NCBI GenBank assembly: GCA_029261675.1
Contig: JAJDBA010000142.1
Coordinates: 1-35,595, forward strand
Length of the DNA stretch: 35,595 bases
Direction: 5' to 3'
Origin: Nitrospinaceae bacterium
Lineage (GTDB): Bacteria > Nitrospinota > Nitrospinia > Nitrospinales > VA-1
The notes below the pieces were generated by a model that searched no databases, was not told the DNA's origin, and saw nothing but the letters and a program-made list of their open reading frames with translations. Numbering within the stretch: the first letter of the stretch is position 1; every line of letters starts with the position of its first letter. Shown here one piece after another: positions 12,025-21,034 of this stretch. Both the position numbers and the translations under genes were made by a program.

Positions 12025-12463
12025 ACCTGTTTCAACAAGTCTGAACGAGCTCTCAAAACTAATCATAGAACTGGAAAAAAATAAAAAAATAGTACAGGAA
12101 CTGATCAAACAATCACCGGATGATTTGAAAAGTCATCGTGTTTATTGTGCTTATACCGGGAAAATCAGTGACGTTCTAAAACTAAAAATACAAATGGAAA
12201 AAATAGACCCTTCGCGTCTGCTATCTGAGGCTCTTCAGGCAATTGCAATTTATTTAGCTGAAAATGATGAAATTTCCGCAGCGCATTATATCGGTGACCA
12301 TGTTGAAGAAATTGAGGAAAAAGTAATACGGCAATGGTTGAAATATCAGGAAATCGAAAAAACAAATCAGGACGAACCACAGAAAAAAGAATTAAAGAAA
12401 GTCTCAAACCTTTTGGAAAAAGAAGCACCGAACAAAAAGAAAGGCATAAAGAAAAAGCACTGA
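11999..12463 (+). CDS. Hypothetical phage protein, possible small terminase subunit
   Basis: A 154-residue, helix-rich, strongly charged protein with no signal or membrane segment. Its only clue is position: it ends inside the start of the large terminase gene, where a small terminase subunit (packaging-site recognition) is expected. The C-terminus (about 110-154) is a Lys/Glu-rich low-complexity tail whose DNA also encodes the terminase N-terminus in another frame. GGGAG 6 nt before the ATG supports the start. No helix-turn-helix motif is recognisable by eye. Confidence 0.5.
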   Translation: MLEKKKLPEPVSTSLNELSKLIIELEKNKKIVQELIKQSPDDLKSHRVYCAYTGKISDVLKLKIQMEKIDPSRLLSEALQAIAIYLAENDEISAAHYIGDHVEEIEEKVIRQWLKYQEIEKTNQDEPQKKELKKVSNLLEKEAPNKKKGIKKKH

Positions 12464-13926
12464 ACGATCTAAAGTTTTTTGCAAAACATTATTTTCCTCA
12501 TCATCTTACGGAAAATTGTTCAGCAATGCATAAAGAAATGTTCATACATTTTCAGGAACAGATCCTAGAATCAGAACTTTCAGGTAAAGGTAGCAAAGAA
12601 GCATTGGCCGCTCCTCGTGGAAACGCAAAATCAACCATAACATCTTTGATTGTTCCACTTTGGAGCATTGTTGGTTCCAGGAAAAAATTTATCGTCATCA
12701 TTTCTGATACCTCAGAACAAGCAGAAGAATTCCTCGAACAGATCAAAGCAGAACTGGAAGCTAATGAAAGACTGATTGAAGATTTTCCTGAAGCTTGTGG
12801 GTCTGGCCGAACATGGAAGGCTTCGAAACTTGTAACGGGAAATGGAATAGCCGTTCGCTGCTGGGGAAAAAGAAAACGTTTGCGAGGCGCTCGGCATGGA
12901 AACCGCAGACCCGATCTCGTGATCTGCGATGATTTGGAAGATGATGAAAACATTGATTCCCCGGAACAACGAGAAAAAGACAGAAAGTGGTTTTTTAAAG
13001 CGGTCATGAAGATTGGGGGTCGTTATACCGTCTACATTGTTGTTGGAACCGTGCTTCATTACGATTCCCTTCTCTCACGACTATTAGTCCGGCCTGGATG
13101 GCGGGGGAAGAAATGGAAAGCAGTTATTAAATGGTCTTCTTCGAAACTTTGGCAAAAATGGGAGGCATTTTACACCTCACGAACTATTGATGCGGAGAAG
13201 AAAGCGGAACTTTTTTTTAATAAAAATAAAAAGGAAATGTTAAGGGGCACAAAGGTTCTCTGGCCTGAAGGTGAACCTTATTATTATTTGATGACCATGC
13301 GGGTTTCTGATGGTCCTGCATATTTTGATTCTGAAAAACAAAATGAACCCGTAAATCCAGACGACTGTCTCTTTCAAGAGGAATGGTTTCAGTTTATTCC
13401 CGAACCGATCTTGGTAGATCAAAACAGCCGATTTTATTGCGCGGTCGATCCTTCGATGGGTTCTGCTTCCAAAAAAGCAGACCCTTCAGCCATTTTAGTT
13501 GGCGCAGTTAATTCAGATGGCATCATCGATATTATTCAGGCTGATATTCAAAAACGTCACCCCGATTCAATTATGGAAGCGTTATTTAATTATCACAAAC
13601 AATATAGGTTCGAACGGATCGTTATTGAAGAAGTTCAATTTCAACAATTATTTAAAGACCTGGTACTAAAAGAGGGAACTCGGAGAAAACTATACCCACC
13701 TGTGGAAGGGGTGAGACCCATCAACGATAAAACATTGCGGATATCCAAATTACAACCGCATGTAAAAAATGGACTCATTCGGTTTCGTAATAATCAAACC
13801 CTACTTTTGGATCAATTGAAGTATTTCCCAAAGGCTAGCCACGATGATGGGCCCGATGCTTTGGAAATGTTATTCAATTTAATTGCTTCCGGTTTTTCAG
13901 GACCCCGCATCCGTAGAGTGGTTTGA
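12334..13926 (+). CDS. Phage terminase large subunit
   Basis: ATP-driven DNA-packaging motor and nuclease, 530 residues. The ATPase has Walker A APRGNAKST (93-101) and Walker B LVICDDLEDD with catalytic acids around 199-202. The RNase H-like nuclease has its first acid in CAVDPSMG (Asp372) and last acids in DDGPDALE (504-508). Both activities look intact. The annotated ATG overlaps the preceding gene by 130 nt, which is unusual. The conserved part begins only at about residue 42 (ALNDLKFFAKHYF), so a later non-ATG start near 12457 is possible. Confidence 0.93.
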   Translation: MVEISGNRKNKSGRTTEKRIKESLKPFGKRSTEQKERHKEKALNDLKFFAKHYFPHHLTENCSAMHKEMFIHFQEQILESELSGKGSKEALAAPRGNAKSTITSLIVPLWSIVGSRKKFIVIISDTSEQAEEFLEQIKAELEANERLIEDFPEACGSGRTWKASKLVTGNGIAVRCWGKRKRLRGARHGNRRPDLVICDDLEDDENIDSPEQREKDRKWFFKAVMKIGGRYTVYIVVGTVLHYDSLLSRLLVRPGWRGKKWKAVIKWSSSKLWQKWEAFYTSRTIDAEKKAELFFNKNKKEMLRGTKVLWPEGEPYYYLMTMRVSDGPAYFDSEKQNEPVNPDDCLFQEEWFQFIPEPILVDQNSRFYCAVDPSMGSASKKADPSAILVGAVNSDGIIDIIQADIQKRHPDSIMEALFNYHKQYRFERIVIEEVQFQQLFKDLVLKEGTRRKLYPPVEGVRPINDKTLRISKLQPHVKNGLIRFRNNQTLLLDQLKYFPKASHDDGPDALEMLFNLIASGFSGPRIRRVV

Positions 13927-13965
13927 TGTTTTGAGTTTGCGAGTAAAAATTCAGTGGAGAAAACT

Positions 13966-14157
13966 ATGAAAAATGCTTGTCAATTTATGGTTCAAGAAAG
14001 TTCTAGACGGAAAATTTGTGTTTTAAAAAATATGGAACCTCCTATGAGAGAATTTGAATTTTGTGACAGCCTGGAAGATCCCTTTATTGAAAAACTGGTT
14101 AAGCAAATTGAGCAAGTGAATCGGTTTCATAATTGTTTTGAGGTAGAAACATTTTAA
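13966..14157 (+). CDS. Small hypothetical phage protein
   Basis: 63 residues from the ATG at 13966 with GGAG 6 nt upstream; an in-frame GTG at 13954 lacks a site. It is soluble, with four Cys residues scattered through it and an acidic middle (EFEFCDSLEDPF). No family recognised. It lies between terminase and the spike pair, same strand. Might be an accessory head protein; function not assignable. Confidence 0.45.
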   Translation: MKNACQFMVQESSRRKICVLKNMEPPMREFEFCDSLEDPFIEKLVKQIEQVNRFHNCFEVETF

Positions 14158-14330
14158 AAACCAATCTTGCGACAAATAAATCTGCATCTCTTCAGGTTGT
14201 TTAGGATTCTATATTTGTATGAGAAAGTTTAAACCTCCTCTTACTTATTGCAAGTATGGAATTCTTTACAACTACTTTTTTAATTTATAAAAAACGTTTT
14301 AAAAATATCAAAAAAATTGAGGAAAAAAAT

Positions 14331-14627
14331 ATGGCACAAAACGCATTATTAGGATCAAGCCGATGGAGAGATAAGTATTCCCAGCAAGGACTGGAAAGCC
14401 CTCCGGTACATTGGGAGTCGGTTACCCCACATGCTGTGAATGAATTGTCACGGGTATGTCGAGTAATTTATTGCGGTGTTTCCGGTGACTTGGAAGTTCA
14501 AAATATTGAGGGTGAAGTAATTATTTTTAAAAACTGCCCTGCGGGATATGAGGCAAAAGGATTTTGGGTGCGAGTGGGTAGCAACTCATCAGGGTCTTCC
14601 GCTGGCGATTATTTGGCAGGCGAATAA
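14331..14627 (+). CDS. Putative head-spike base protein (Rcc01079-like)
   Basis: 98 residues from the ATG at 14331, with GAGGA upstream (the longer frame from 14256 has no site). The core pattern VTPHAVNELSRVCRVIYCGVS, then GDLEV..G..VIFKNCPAGYE, then a GSS/SA-rich end, resembles the small beta-rich 'spike base' proteins of siphophages and of the Rhodobacter gene transfer agent, where they sit on the capsid and hold a receptor-binding fibre. The stop overlaps the next start by one base (TAATG), so the two products are probably made in fixed ratio. Similarity is judged by eye. Confidence 0.55.
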   Translation: MAQNALLGSSRWRDKYSQQGLESPPVHWESVTPHAVNELSRVCRVIYCGVSGDLEVQNIEGEVIIFKNCPAGYEAKGFWVRVGSNSSGSSAGDYLAGE

Positions 14628-15412
14628 TGATTAAATTTGCAAGCCTGTCGCAAACGGCAACAAGTAGTAGATCTTTATCGGGTTCTCTGATCATTTCCAG
14701 TGATGCCAGAAAAATTTTCAAGGTGGATAAAAATGGGAATGAAATTGCAAACTCTATTCCTGTCAGTGCATTTTCAACAGTCAATCCACCACCCGATGGA
14801 TTGGCGTTAGATCCTTCTGATAATACGTTGTGGATTTCTACCGAACATAATAGCAGTGGCACAGCTAGCGACATTCGCGTATGGAATATTGATTTTGATA
14901 CGGGTTCACCCATCAGTTCATTTGGTGTTAATGAGTTTGATCCTTCTGCGTCTCAAATCGAAGGTATCTGTGTTGATCCCTGGGACTTCACACTTTGGTT
15001 GGTAGCAGATGGTCCGGGTACCATTAATCTCTACCATTTACAGAGAAATGGAGGTTTGATCCAGACTTATAATCTTTTTTCATTTGGTATTACTAGCCCA
15101 CAGGACTTATGTATCGATCCTGTTTTGCAGCGTATTATCATTACCGATAACCAGCAGAACTCTCTTTACTTTTTTGATTTGGGTATTAGTTTGGTCAATT
15201 CGGTAGTGATGGATCAACTGGATCCAATTCCTACTTCCTTGCAAGGTATTTCTTACGACCCGAGCAATGGGTTCTACTGGATAACCTATTATCAGCCTGA
15301 AGACTGGGTTGTATTAGTTGATCGGGAAGGACGACCTCAACATAAATTTTCTAATACAAACTATACAAATATTTCTTATGCCAACCCGACGGGTATAGCG
15401 GTTGGTTTGTGA
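14627..15412 (+). CDS. Beta-propeller-like protein, putative head spike
   Basis: A 261-residue protein built of repeated beta-sheet blades: GLALDPSDNTLWIST, GICVDPWDFTLWLVA, DLCIDPVLQRIIITD, GISYDPSNGFYWITY, GIAVGL. This DP..xxLW/YWI rhythm is that of SMP30/NHL/SdiA-regulated beta-propellers. No signal peptide is present. It is translationally coupled to the spike-base gene and precedes the portal, so a head-surface adhesin is the likeliest role. An enzymatic propeller (lactonase-like) is possible but no clear metal-ligand set is visible. Confidence 0.6.
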   Translation: MIKFASLSQTATSSRSLSGSLIISSDARKIFKVDKNGNEIANSIPVSAFSTVNPPPDGLALDPSDNTLWISTEHNSSGTASDIRVWNIDFDTGSPISSFGVNEFDPSASQIEGICVDPWDFTLWLVADGPGTINLYHLQRNGGLIQTYNLFSFGITSPQDLCIDPVLQRIIITDNQQNSLYFFDLGISLVNSVVMDQLDPIPTSLQGISYDPSNGFYWITYYQPEDWVVLVDREGRPQHKFSNTNYTNISYANPTGIAVGL

Positions 15413-15454
15413 AATATTTTTTAAAAGTTTGATAAACCTTTTTCTTTTAAAAAT

Positions 15455-16657
15455 ATGAAATTTTTCGATTGGTTCAAAAGTATCAATAAAAAAGAAAGTG
15501 CCGCTACTCGGGCCATGACTTTATGGGTACCGGGAGGGCAAGGGGTTTCTCCAAAAACAGATTACAGTTCTTTGGCAAAAGAAGGGTTCATGCAAAACAG
15601 TGTACTGTTTTCTTGCGTGAAAGAAATTTCCTCTGCTGTAGCCGGGGTTCCCTGGTTGCTGTTTCGGCGATCTTCAAATGGAGAACGCCGTGAAGTCTTA
15701 CAACATCCCTTGCTTGACTTGATTGAGCGGCCTAATCCTCTGCAGGGAAAATTTGAATGGATCGAATCTGCTGCCAGTTTTCTTTATTTATCCGGGAATG
15801 CCTATTTGGAATCTGTTGGCTCTGGAGACCGTTCTGGCATGCCAAAAGAACTTTATGTTTTGCGGCCTGATCGTATGCGTGTTGTTCCTGATCCGATTCA
15901 TTTTGTGGGTGGATATGAATATACCGTTTCGGGACGCAAGGTTAAGTTTTCCTCCGATAAAATTCTTCATCTCAAACTGTTTCATCCGCTGGATGATTGG
16001 TATGGCTTGTCTCCGGTGCAGGTAGCGTCTTTGGCGATTGATAAATTAAACAGTGGCGATAAATGGAATTCTTCATTATTGCAGAATGCGGCGGTTCCTT
16101 CAGGCGCATTGACTTGTAAGCAGCGTTTAACGGATGAACAATTTGAACGGTTGAAAACCGAAATGCGGCGGCAGATTCAAGGGGTTAACAATGCCCGTGA
16201 ACCGTTGTTATTAGAACAGGATCTTGAATGGAGGGAACTTGGAATTTCCCCAAAGGATATGGATTGGATTGAAGGTTTGAAGATGAGCGCCTTACAAGTT
16301 GCGCAGGTTTATAACGTACCGCCAGAGCTGATTGGCTTGAGTCCGGCGACTTACCAAAACCGTAAAGAAGCTCGTAAGGCGTTGTACACCGAGGTTATTT
16401 GTCCGTTTCTAAATCGTTTTCGGGATGCACTTAATAACTGGCTGGTGCCTCATTTTGGTGAAAACCTTTTACTGGATTACAACAAAGACGGTATAGAAGC
16501 TTTATCTGAAGACCAGGAGGCGTTGTGGAATAGAGTCAATCAGAGCGAGTTTTTAACGTTAAATGAAAAACGCCGTATGGTCGGTTTCGATGATGTTGCT
16601 GGTGGTGATCAGATTTCGCTGCGTTCACAAAATAATTTTAATACTGAAGGTGAATGA
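15455..16657 (+). CDS. HK97-family phage portal protein
   Basis: 400 residues, typical for the HK97/phage_portal family. It forms the dodecameric ring at the capsid vertex through which DNA enters and leaves. Recognisable stretches are NSVLFSCVKEISSAVAGVPW (residues 49-68), HPLLDLIERPNP, YLSGNAYLE and the C-terminal core MSALQVAQVYNVPPELIGL, followed by a Glu/Asp-rich clip segment. Only 3 nt separate its stop from the protease start. Intact. Confidence 0.95.
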   Translation: MKFFDWFKSINKKESAATRAMTLWVPGGQGVSPKTDYSSLAKEGFMQNSVLFSCVKEISSAVAGVPWLLFRRSSNGERREVLQHPLLDLIERPNPLQGKFEWIESAASFLYLSGNAYLESVGSGDRSGMPKELYVLRPDRMRVVPDPIHFVGGYEYTVSGRKVKFSSDKILHLKLFHPLDDWYGLSPVQVASLAIDKLNSGDKWNSSLLQNAAVPSGALTCKQRLTDEQFERLKTEMRRQIQGVNNAREPLLLEQDLEWRELGISPKDMDWIEGLKMSALQVAQVYNVPPELIGLSPATYQNRKEARKALYTEVICPFLNRFRDALNNWLVPHFGENLLLDYNKDGIEALSEDQEALWNRVNQSEFLTLNEKRRMVGFDDVAGGDQISLRSQNNFNTEGE

Positions 16658-16660
16658 TCT

Positions 16661-17335
16661 ATGAAAGAGATTAAATCGTTTCCATTCAAAATGGACGCTA
16701 TTAATGATGCTGGAGAGTTTTGTGGTTATGCTTCCACATTTGGGTCTATCGATCTGGGTGGTGACGTGGTGGAAAAAGGCGCTTATAAAAAAACACTGAT
16801 TGAGAGTAAAGGGCGATTCCCGATTCTCGACCACCACGATCCCACCCGTCAAATTGGTTGGAATGTTGAAGCGCATGAAGATGAACGTGGGTTATTTGTT
16901 CGCGGGTTACTCGATCTCAATGTTACTGCCGCACGCGAACGTCATAGTTTGATGAAGATGGCGCAAAGTATTGGCGGAAAAACTGGACTCTCTATTGGCT
17001 TTCGAGTCATTAAAGAAGAGGCAGATCGTAGTCGTCCAGAAATCCGTCGATTGAAGGAAGTTCAATTAATGGAATACAGCGTTGTCACATTTCCGATGAA
17101 CCAGCAGGCAGGGATCATCAGTGTGAAATCCAAAGAAGAAATGATCGGCCAGTTTTTGAAAAATGCTGTAGGAATGGATCCCCGGCAGACCCGATTAGTG
17201 ATCCGCAATTTAAAATCACTCCTTAAAAAAGAGCCGGGTAAACCCCACTCATGGACAAAAGGAGCCGATTATCAGGATGCCAGAATGCTTCGGCGCTCTC
17301 TGCGCCAACTATTGAATGCCGTAAAAGAGGCATAA
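16661..17335 (+). CDS. Phage prohead protease (peptidase U35, HK97 type)
   Basis: A 224-residue serine protease that trims the capsid delta domain during head maturation. It begins with the family pattern FCGYASTFGSIDLGGDVVEKGA. The catalytic His is in ILDHHDP and the Ser in TGLSIGFRV, followed by LMEYSVVTFPMN. All key parts are present. It is immediately downstream of the portal and upstream of the capsid gene, as in HK97. Residues after about 165 form a basic tail of unknown role. Confidence 0.94.
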   Translation: MKEIKSFPFKMDAINDAGEFCGYASTFGSIDLGGDVVEKGAYKKTLIESKGRFPILDHHDPTRQIGWNVEAHEDERGLFVRGLLDLNVTAARERHSLMKMAQSIGGKTGLSIGFRVIKEEADRSRPEIRRLKEVQLMEYSVVTFPMNQQAGIISVKSKEEMIGQFLKNAVGMDPRQTRLVIRNLKSLLKKEPGKPHSWTKGADYQDARMLRRSLRQLLNAVKEA

Positions 17336-17457
17336 TCTACTAAAAACAACTAATTTTGCCCTCGTTTGTCCCCAAAAAATATTGAAAAGGTTCCTTATTA
17401 TATAGGGATTATTCATGGGGGTCAAACGGGGGGTTTCTTTTTGAAGGAGAATGAATT

Positions 17458-18654
17458 ATGGAAGAGATCAAACAGCTTGTGGAAGAGCTCAATCAAGCCT
17501 TTCTGGAGCACAAAACCAAAAATGACCAACGGTTATCTGAAATTCAGAAAAAGGGGTATGCCGACCCGGTTCTGGAGGAACAGGTAGATTGCATTGCAAA
17601 GGAAATCCAGAGCCTTACCGAGGTTAAAGAACGTATTGAGAAAGTTGAAACGAAACTGAATCGTCCTGGAATGGGCCTAGGGGAAAATGAAAAATACGAC
17701 CCTCATTCACAAGCAAGAAAACAAGCTGTGGTGCATTACTTGCGAAAAGGGGAAGGGTTATTGTCGGCTGAAGAGGTCAAGCTTCTTTCTTCAGACAGCG
17801 ACCCGGATGGGGGTTACTGGATGACTCCAGACATTTCTGAGCATGCAGTACAGAAAGTTTTTGAAACTTCTCCTATGCGCAACCTGGCAACGGTGGAAAC
17901 GATATCTACCGATGCTTTGGAAATTCCTGAAGATCTTAACGAAGCGGACAGTGGTTGGACGAGTGAACGTGCGTCTCGGCCTGAAACCAATACGCCGCAG
18001 ATCGGTGTACGTCGAATTCCTGTTCATGAACTTTATGCAATGCCGAAAGCAACACAAACATTGCTAGACGATTCACGCATCGATGTTGAAATGTGGTTAT
18101 CGATGAAGATTGCCGACAAAATGTCGCGCATCGAAAACGCTTCGTTTATCAACGGTGATGGAACAGGAAAGCCACGAGGTATTCTTACCTACACGGCAGG
18201 TATGACAAATCCGGGTGAAGTACAGCAAATCAATAGCGGTAATGCCAGCTCATTGACTGCTGATGGACTACGCACGCTCTTCTATGCTTTGAAAAGTCCA
18301 TACATCCCTAATGCAAAATGGTTGATGTCGCGTAGTGCTATTGAAGAAGTTTCTAAGCTGAAAGATTCCAGCGGTTCTTATATCTGGCAGCCGGGATTTC
18401 AAGAAGGTGAACCGCAAACCTTGCTCGGTCATGCAATTGAACGTATGGAAGATATGCCACAAGTTGCAGCTAATTCCCTGTCGGTTGCATTTGGTGATTT
18501 CAGTCAAGCTTATACCATCGTTGATCGTATGGGCCTGCGTGTGCTTCGCGATCCATTCAGCTCGAAACCGTTCGTTTTGTTTTACACAACTAAACGCACC
18601 GGTGGAGATGTGACGAATTTCGAAGCCTTCGCTATCCAAAAAACCGCCGCATAA
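17458..18654 (+). CDS. HK97-fold major capsid protein
   Basis: 398 residues. Residues 1-70 form a charged coiled coil (the scaffold-like delta domain removed by the protease). From about residue 110 the HK97 fold follows: GGYWMTPDISEHAV (N-arm), FETSPMRNLATV, PETNTPQIGVRRIPVHELYA (E-loop and P-domain), FINGDGTGKPRGIL, and near the end YTIVDRMGLRVLRDPF and FYTTKRTGGDV. AAGGAG 8 nt upstream of the ATG is the strongest ribosome site of the cluster, fitting the most abundant product. Confidence 0.95.
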   Translation: MEEIKQLVEELNQAFLEHKTKNDQRLSEIQKKGYADPVLEEQVDCIAKEIQSLTEVKERIEKVETKLNRPGMGLGENEKYDPHSQARKQAVVHYLRKGEGLLSAEEVKLLSSDSDPDGGYWMTPDISEHAVQKVFETSPMRNLATVETISTDALEIPEDLNEADSGWTSERASRPETNTPQIGVRRIPVHELYAMPKATQTLLDDSRIDVEMWLSMKIADKMSRIENASFINGDGTGKPRGILTYTAGMTNPGEVQQINSGNASSLTADGLRTLFYALKSPYIPNAKWLMSRSAIEEVSKLKDSSGSYIWQPGFQEGEPQTLLGHAIERMEDMPQVAANSLSVAFGDFSQAYTIVDRMGLRVLRDPFSSKPFVLFYTTKRTGGDVTNFEAFAIQKTAA

Positions 18655-18696
18655 GTGGCTATCCACCAATGGCAATAGAAAGCAACGCCCCCCCAA

Positions 18697-18746
18697 CCTC
18701 CCCTTATCAGGGGAGGGGTTTTAAAAACTTCCCCCTGATAAGGGGG
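18697..18746. repeat. Palindromic hairpin pair after the capsid gene
   Basis: Two hairpins: CCTCCCC-TTATCA-GGGGAGG (18697-18716) and CCCCCT-GATA-AGGGGG (18731-18746). The second contains an inverted copy of the core of the first. This is the style of dispersed REP-like elements, and it could also slow transcription downstream of the capsid gene. It has no T run after the first stem except GTTTT. Confidence 0.6.
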
Positions 18747-18788
18747 ATTGAGGGAGTTACTGATTAAAAAATATTTTCGGAGAAACAA

Positions 18789-19168
18789 ATGAGAGATATT
18801 AAAAATAATTTTGATGCGGTCAATTCTATTGATCCTGATGATTACACGGCTGATGTAAATGGAGCGGGGATAGACCTCCGCGCATTTGACGGATCGGCCG
18901 TGGTGTTCAGTGTTGGTACTGTCACCGATGGAACACATACACCGAAGATTCAGGAGTCGGATGACAATTCGAACTGGAATGATGTAAATGCAAGCGATCA
19001 AGAAGGTTCATTGGTTGATTTGGCCTCTGACACCAATCAACGGGTTGGATACAAAGGCAGCAAACGCGCTACCTTCGCTCTGTTTTGACCATTGCGGGTG
19101 CTACCACAGGTGCCCAGGTAGCGGCGTTGGTGGTTCGCGGAATTCCACATCATGTTCCTGTTATTTGA
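18789..19168 (+). pseudogene. Frameshifted phage post-capsid protein
   Basis: The open frame (18789-19088, 99 residues) encodes a small beta-rich protein opening MRDIKNNFDAVNSIDPDDYT, a type common after the capsid gene in siphophages. It derails at GSKRATFALF. In another frame the sequence from about 19067 continues RYLRSVLTIAGATTGAQVAA..HHVPV to a stop at 19168, the normal C-terminus of this family. Removing two bases from CGCGC at 19065-19069 joins the two. So a 2-nt duplication (or a sequencing error) broke the gene. Role unknown, perhaps head decoration or neck. Confidence 0.75.
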
Positions 19169-19228
19169 TCCTACATTTTCTCTTTTCCGGTTTTCCGGGA
19201 AAGGGTGAAATCTTTCTGGGAAAAAATT

Positions 19229-19438
19229 ATGAAAATTAAAATGCTCAAAACCCGGCAGGGATCTCCCGATGGTATTTCGGTTGTTACCTATTGCGCTGAT
19301 GACGTTGTTGATATTCCCGATGAACTTGCAATAGTTTTTCTTCGCAAACGCTGGGCCAAGAAAAATGAAACCAAAAACTTGTGCAAGGCTCCAGAAAATA
19401 AGAGAGCCAAAACTCGAAAAAAAACGGTTAAAAAATAA
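19229..19438 (+). CDS. Small phage protein between capsid and connector
   Basis: 69 residues from the ATG at 19229 (GGGA upstream); a GTG at 19205 is also in frame. MKIKMLKTRQG..DGISVVTYCADDVVDIPDELAIVFLRKRWA resembles short head proteins with a 'V.Y..GD.VDVPDE.A..L...GWA' pattern seen before gp6-type connectors. The last 25 residues are Lys/Arg-rich. Its stop overlaps the next ATG by one base. Confidence 0.55.
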   Translation: MKIKMLKTRQGSPDGISVVTYCADDVVDIPDELAIVFLRKRWAKKNETKNLCKAPENKRAKTRKKTVKK

Positions 19439-20073
19439 TGGCCTTAAAAATAAAAACGCCTCCTCTTATAGAACCGGTTACCCTTGCTGAAGTCAAAAGC
19501 CTGCTGCGTATTGATGATGGTGACGATGATACTTTGATTTCTTCAATGATTACGGCAATTCGTCAACGAGCTGAGGAATGGACGCGCAGATCTTTTTTAA
19601 CGCAAACCTGGACGCTTTGGTTAGATGAATTTTCTTTCCGGCCTGGGAATACGCTAAACAAATTGAATGGGCGGGTCATTATCATTCCTCGACCTCCTAT
19701 GCAGTCGGTTGTTCATATAAAGACCTACGATAGTGATAATTCCACGGCAACTTTTGATGCCAGTGACTATTTTGTCGACACTGCACCTTCTCCGGGAAGG
19801 GTCGCCTTGAATGACAACAGTTCCTGGCCTACTTCGCTGAGAAAATTCAGCGCGGTTGAAGTCGAATTCATTGCAGGTTATGGATCGACTGCCAGTGATG
19901 TGCCTGAAGGAATCAAACAAGGTATGTTGCAATGGATAAAACTGTTGTTTGCTAATAAATCAAAACTGTATGAATCGGATGAATCGACTCTAGGGTTATT
20001 AGAGATGAACCAAATACCGATTCCACCTTTGGTGATGATGCTTTGGGAACCTTATAGGTTGGTACAACTTTAA
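19438..20073 (+). CDS. Phage head-tail connector (gp6-like)
   Basis: 211 residues. The N-terminal helical domain (EPVTLAEVKSLLRIDDGDDDTLISSMITAIRQRAEEWTRR, residues about 12-51) is the signature of the HK97 gp6/phiE125 gp8 head-tail adaptor that forms a ring under the portal. The remainder is beta-rich, ending in a helix (IKQGMLQWIKLLFANK). It is translationally coupled to the gene before it, in the canonical place. Confidence 0.85.
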   Translation: MALKIKTPPLIEPVTLAEVKSLLRIDDGDDDTLISSMITAIRQRAEEWTRRSFLTQTWTLWLDEFSFRPGNTLNKLNGRVIIIPRPPMQSVVHIKTYDSDNSTATFDASDYFVDTAPSPGRVALNDNSSWPTSLRKFSAVEVEFIAGYGSTASDVPEGIKQGMLQWIKLLFANKSKLYESDESTLGLLEMNQIPIPPLVMMLWEPYRLVQL

Positions 20074-20093
20074 TATTTTAACTGGATTCAAAT

Positions 20094-20567
20094 ATGTCCC
20101 TCTCCATTGAGTTTGACTCGTTTGAAAAAATTAAAAAGCTGTTTAAAAATCTGTCACTGGGGATGAAAAATGTGGCAAGCGAAACAGGTCGCCAGCTTAC
20201 CAATGAGGCCGAACATTTTGCAAAAGATCGAGTTCGTTCTCCCAGTCGTAAACCTGGAAGAGGGAGTGGGGCATATTTTCAGTCCATTCAATCCAGCTTT
20301 AAAGACGATCGAGTTTCTTTTACTGGTAATTTGAAAAGCGACTCTCCCATTGCTGGAATTATTGAGTTTGGCAGCCAGCCTCATATCATTCGTCCAAAAA
20401 ATAATAAACTTTTGTTCTGGTCGGGGGCCAGGCATCCGGTGAAGGAAGTGAAGCATCCGGGAACGCCAGCCTTTAGGGTTTTGGGAGATGCAGTAGAAGA
20501 AGCCTCGTTACAAACAGGTGAAATATTTGAAAAAGCTCTTAAAAAACAATTTGGAGACAATCGGTGA
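20094..20567 (+). CDS. HK97 gp10-family head-tail joining protein
   Basis: 157 residues. N-terminal helices (FEKIKKLFKNLSLGMKNVAS) precede the family core: SDSPIAGIIEFGSQPHIIRP, then KNNKLLFW and VKHPGTPAFRVLGDAVEEA. The HIIRPK and HPGT motifs are diagnostic for gp10-like proteins acting as tail-completion or stopper factors. Its TGA overlaps the next start (GTGA). Confidence 0.88.
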   Translation: MSLSIEFDSFEKIKKLFKNLSLGMKNVASETGRQLTNEAEHFAKDRVRSPSRKPGRGSGAYFQSIQSSFKDDRVSFTGNLKSDSPIAGIIEFGSQPHIIRPKNNKLLFWSGARHPVKEVKHPGTPAFRVLGDAVEEASLQTGEIFEKALKKQFGDNR

Positions 20568-21034
20568 CCGATTATACGGCTTTGGGTAACGCCATTAAAA
20601 CGACTTTGCAAAACGATATCTGGATAGGGAACAACGTTCAAACGATTGAAACCCATAAACGCGGATTTTCGATTCAGGATGAAAAAGATGCGCGGTTTTT
20701 TTCCACAGATGATCTTCCGGCCATTGCCATTGTTCCTAATTCAGAAGGCAAACAGCAGGAATTGCAAACGACAAATGAAATAAGAGAAACCGTTCCTGCG
20801 CAGGTAGTGGCGGTGACACGGCAACGCAACGCACAATCGGGTATAACTGCCCATCATACATTTCTTCAGAATATTGAACGGGTTTTGGAAAAACAAAAAA
20901 CCTCTGTCAATAATCTGGGCATTGATGCTTTTGTTCAAAGTGTCAACACCACTGAGGAACAATTTAAAAAAGGGGAATATTATTATTTTATTTCTACTTC
21001 TATCGCACAAATAGAACTGACCACTTCTTTCTAA
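20564..21034 (+). CDS. Phage tail completion/terminator-like protein
   Basis: 156 residues starting at GTG 20564, overlapping the gp10 stop by 4 nt. Pattern TDYTALGNAIKTTLQ, then DLPAIAIVP, RQRNAQSGITAHHTFLQNIE, and a C-terminal beta pair (YYYFISTSIAQIEL). Position and size suit a tail terminator (lambda gpU or DUF3168-like), which stops tail-tube growth and joins it to the head. No decisive motif. Confidence 0.6.
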   Translation: MTDYTALGNAIKTTLQNDIWIGNNVQTIETHKRGFSIQDEKDARFFSTDDLPAIAIVPNSEGKQQELQTTNEIRETVPAQVVAVTRQRNAQSGITAHHTFLQNIERVLEKQKTSVNNLGIDAFVQSVNTTEEQFKKGEYYYFISTSIAQIELTTSF

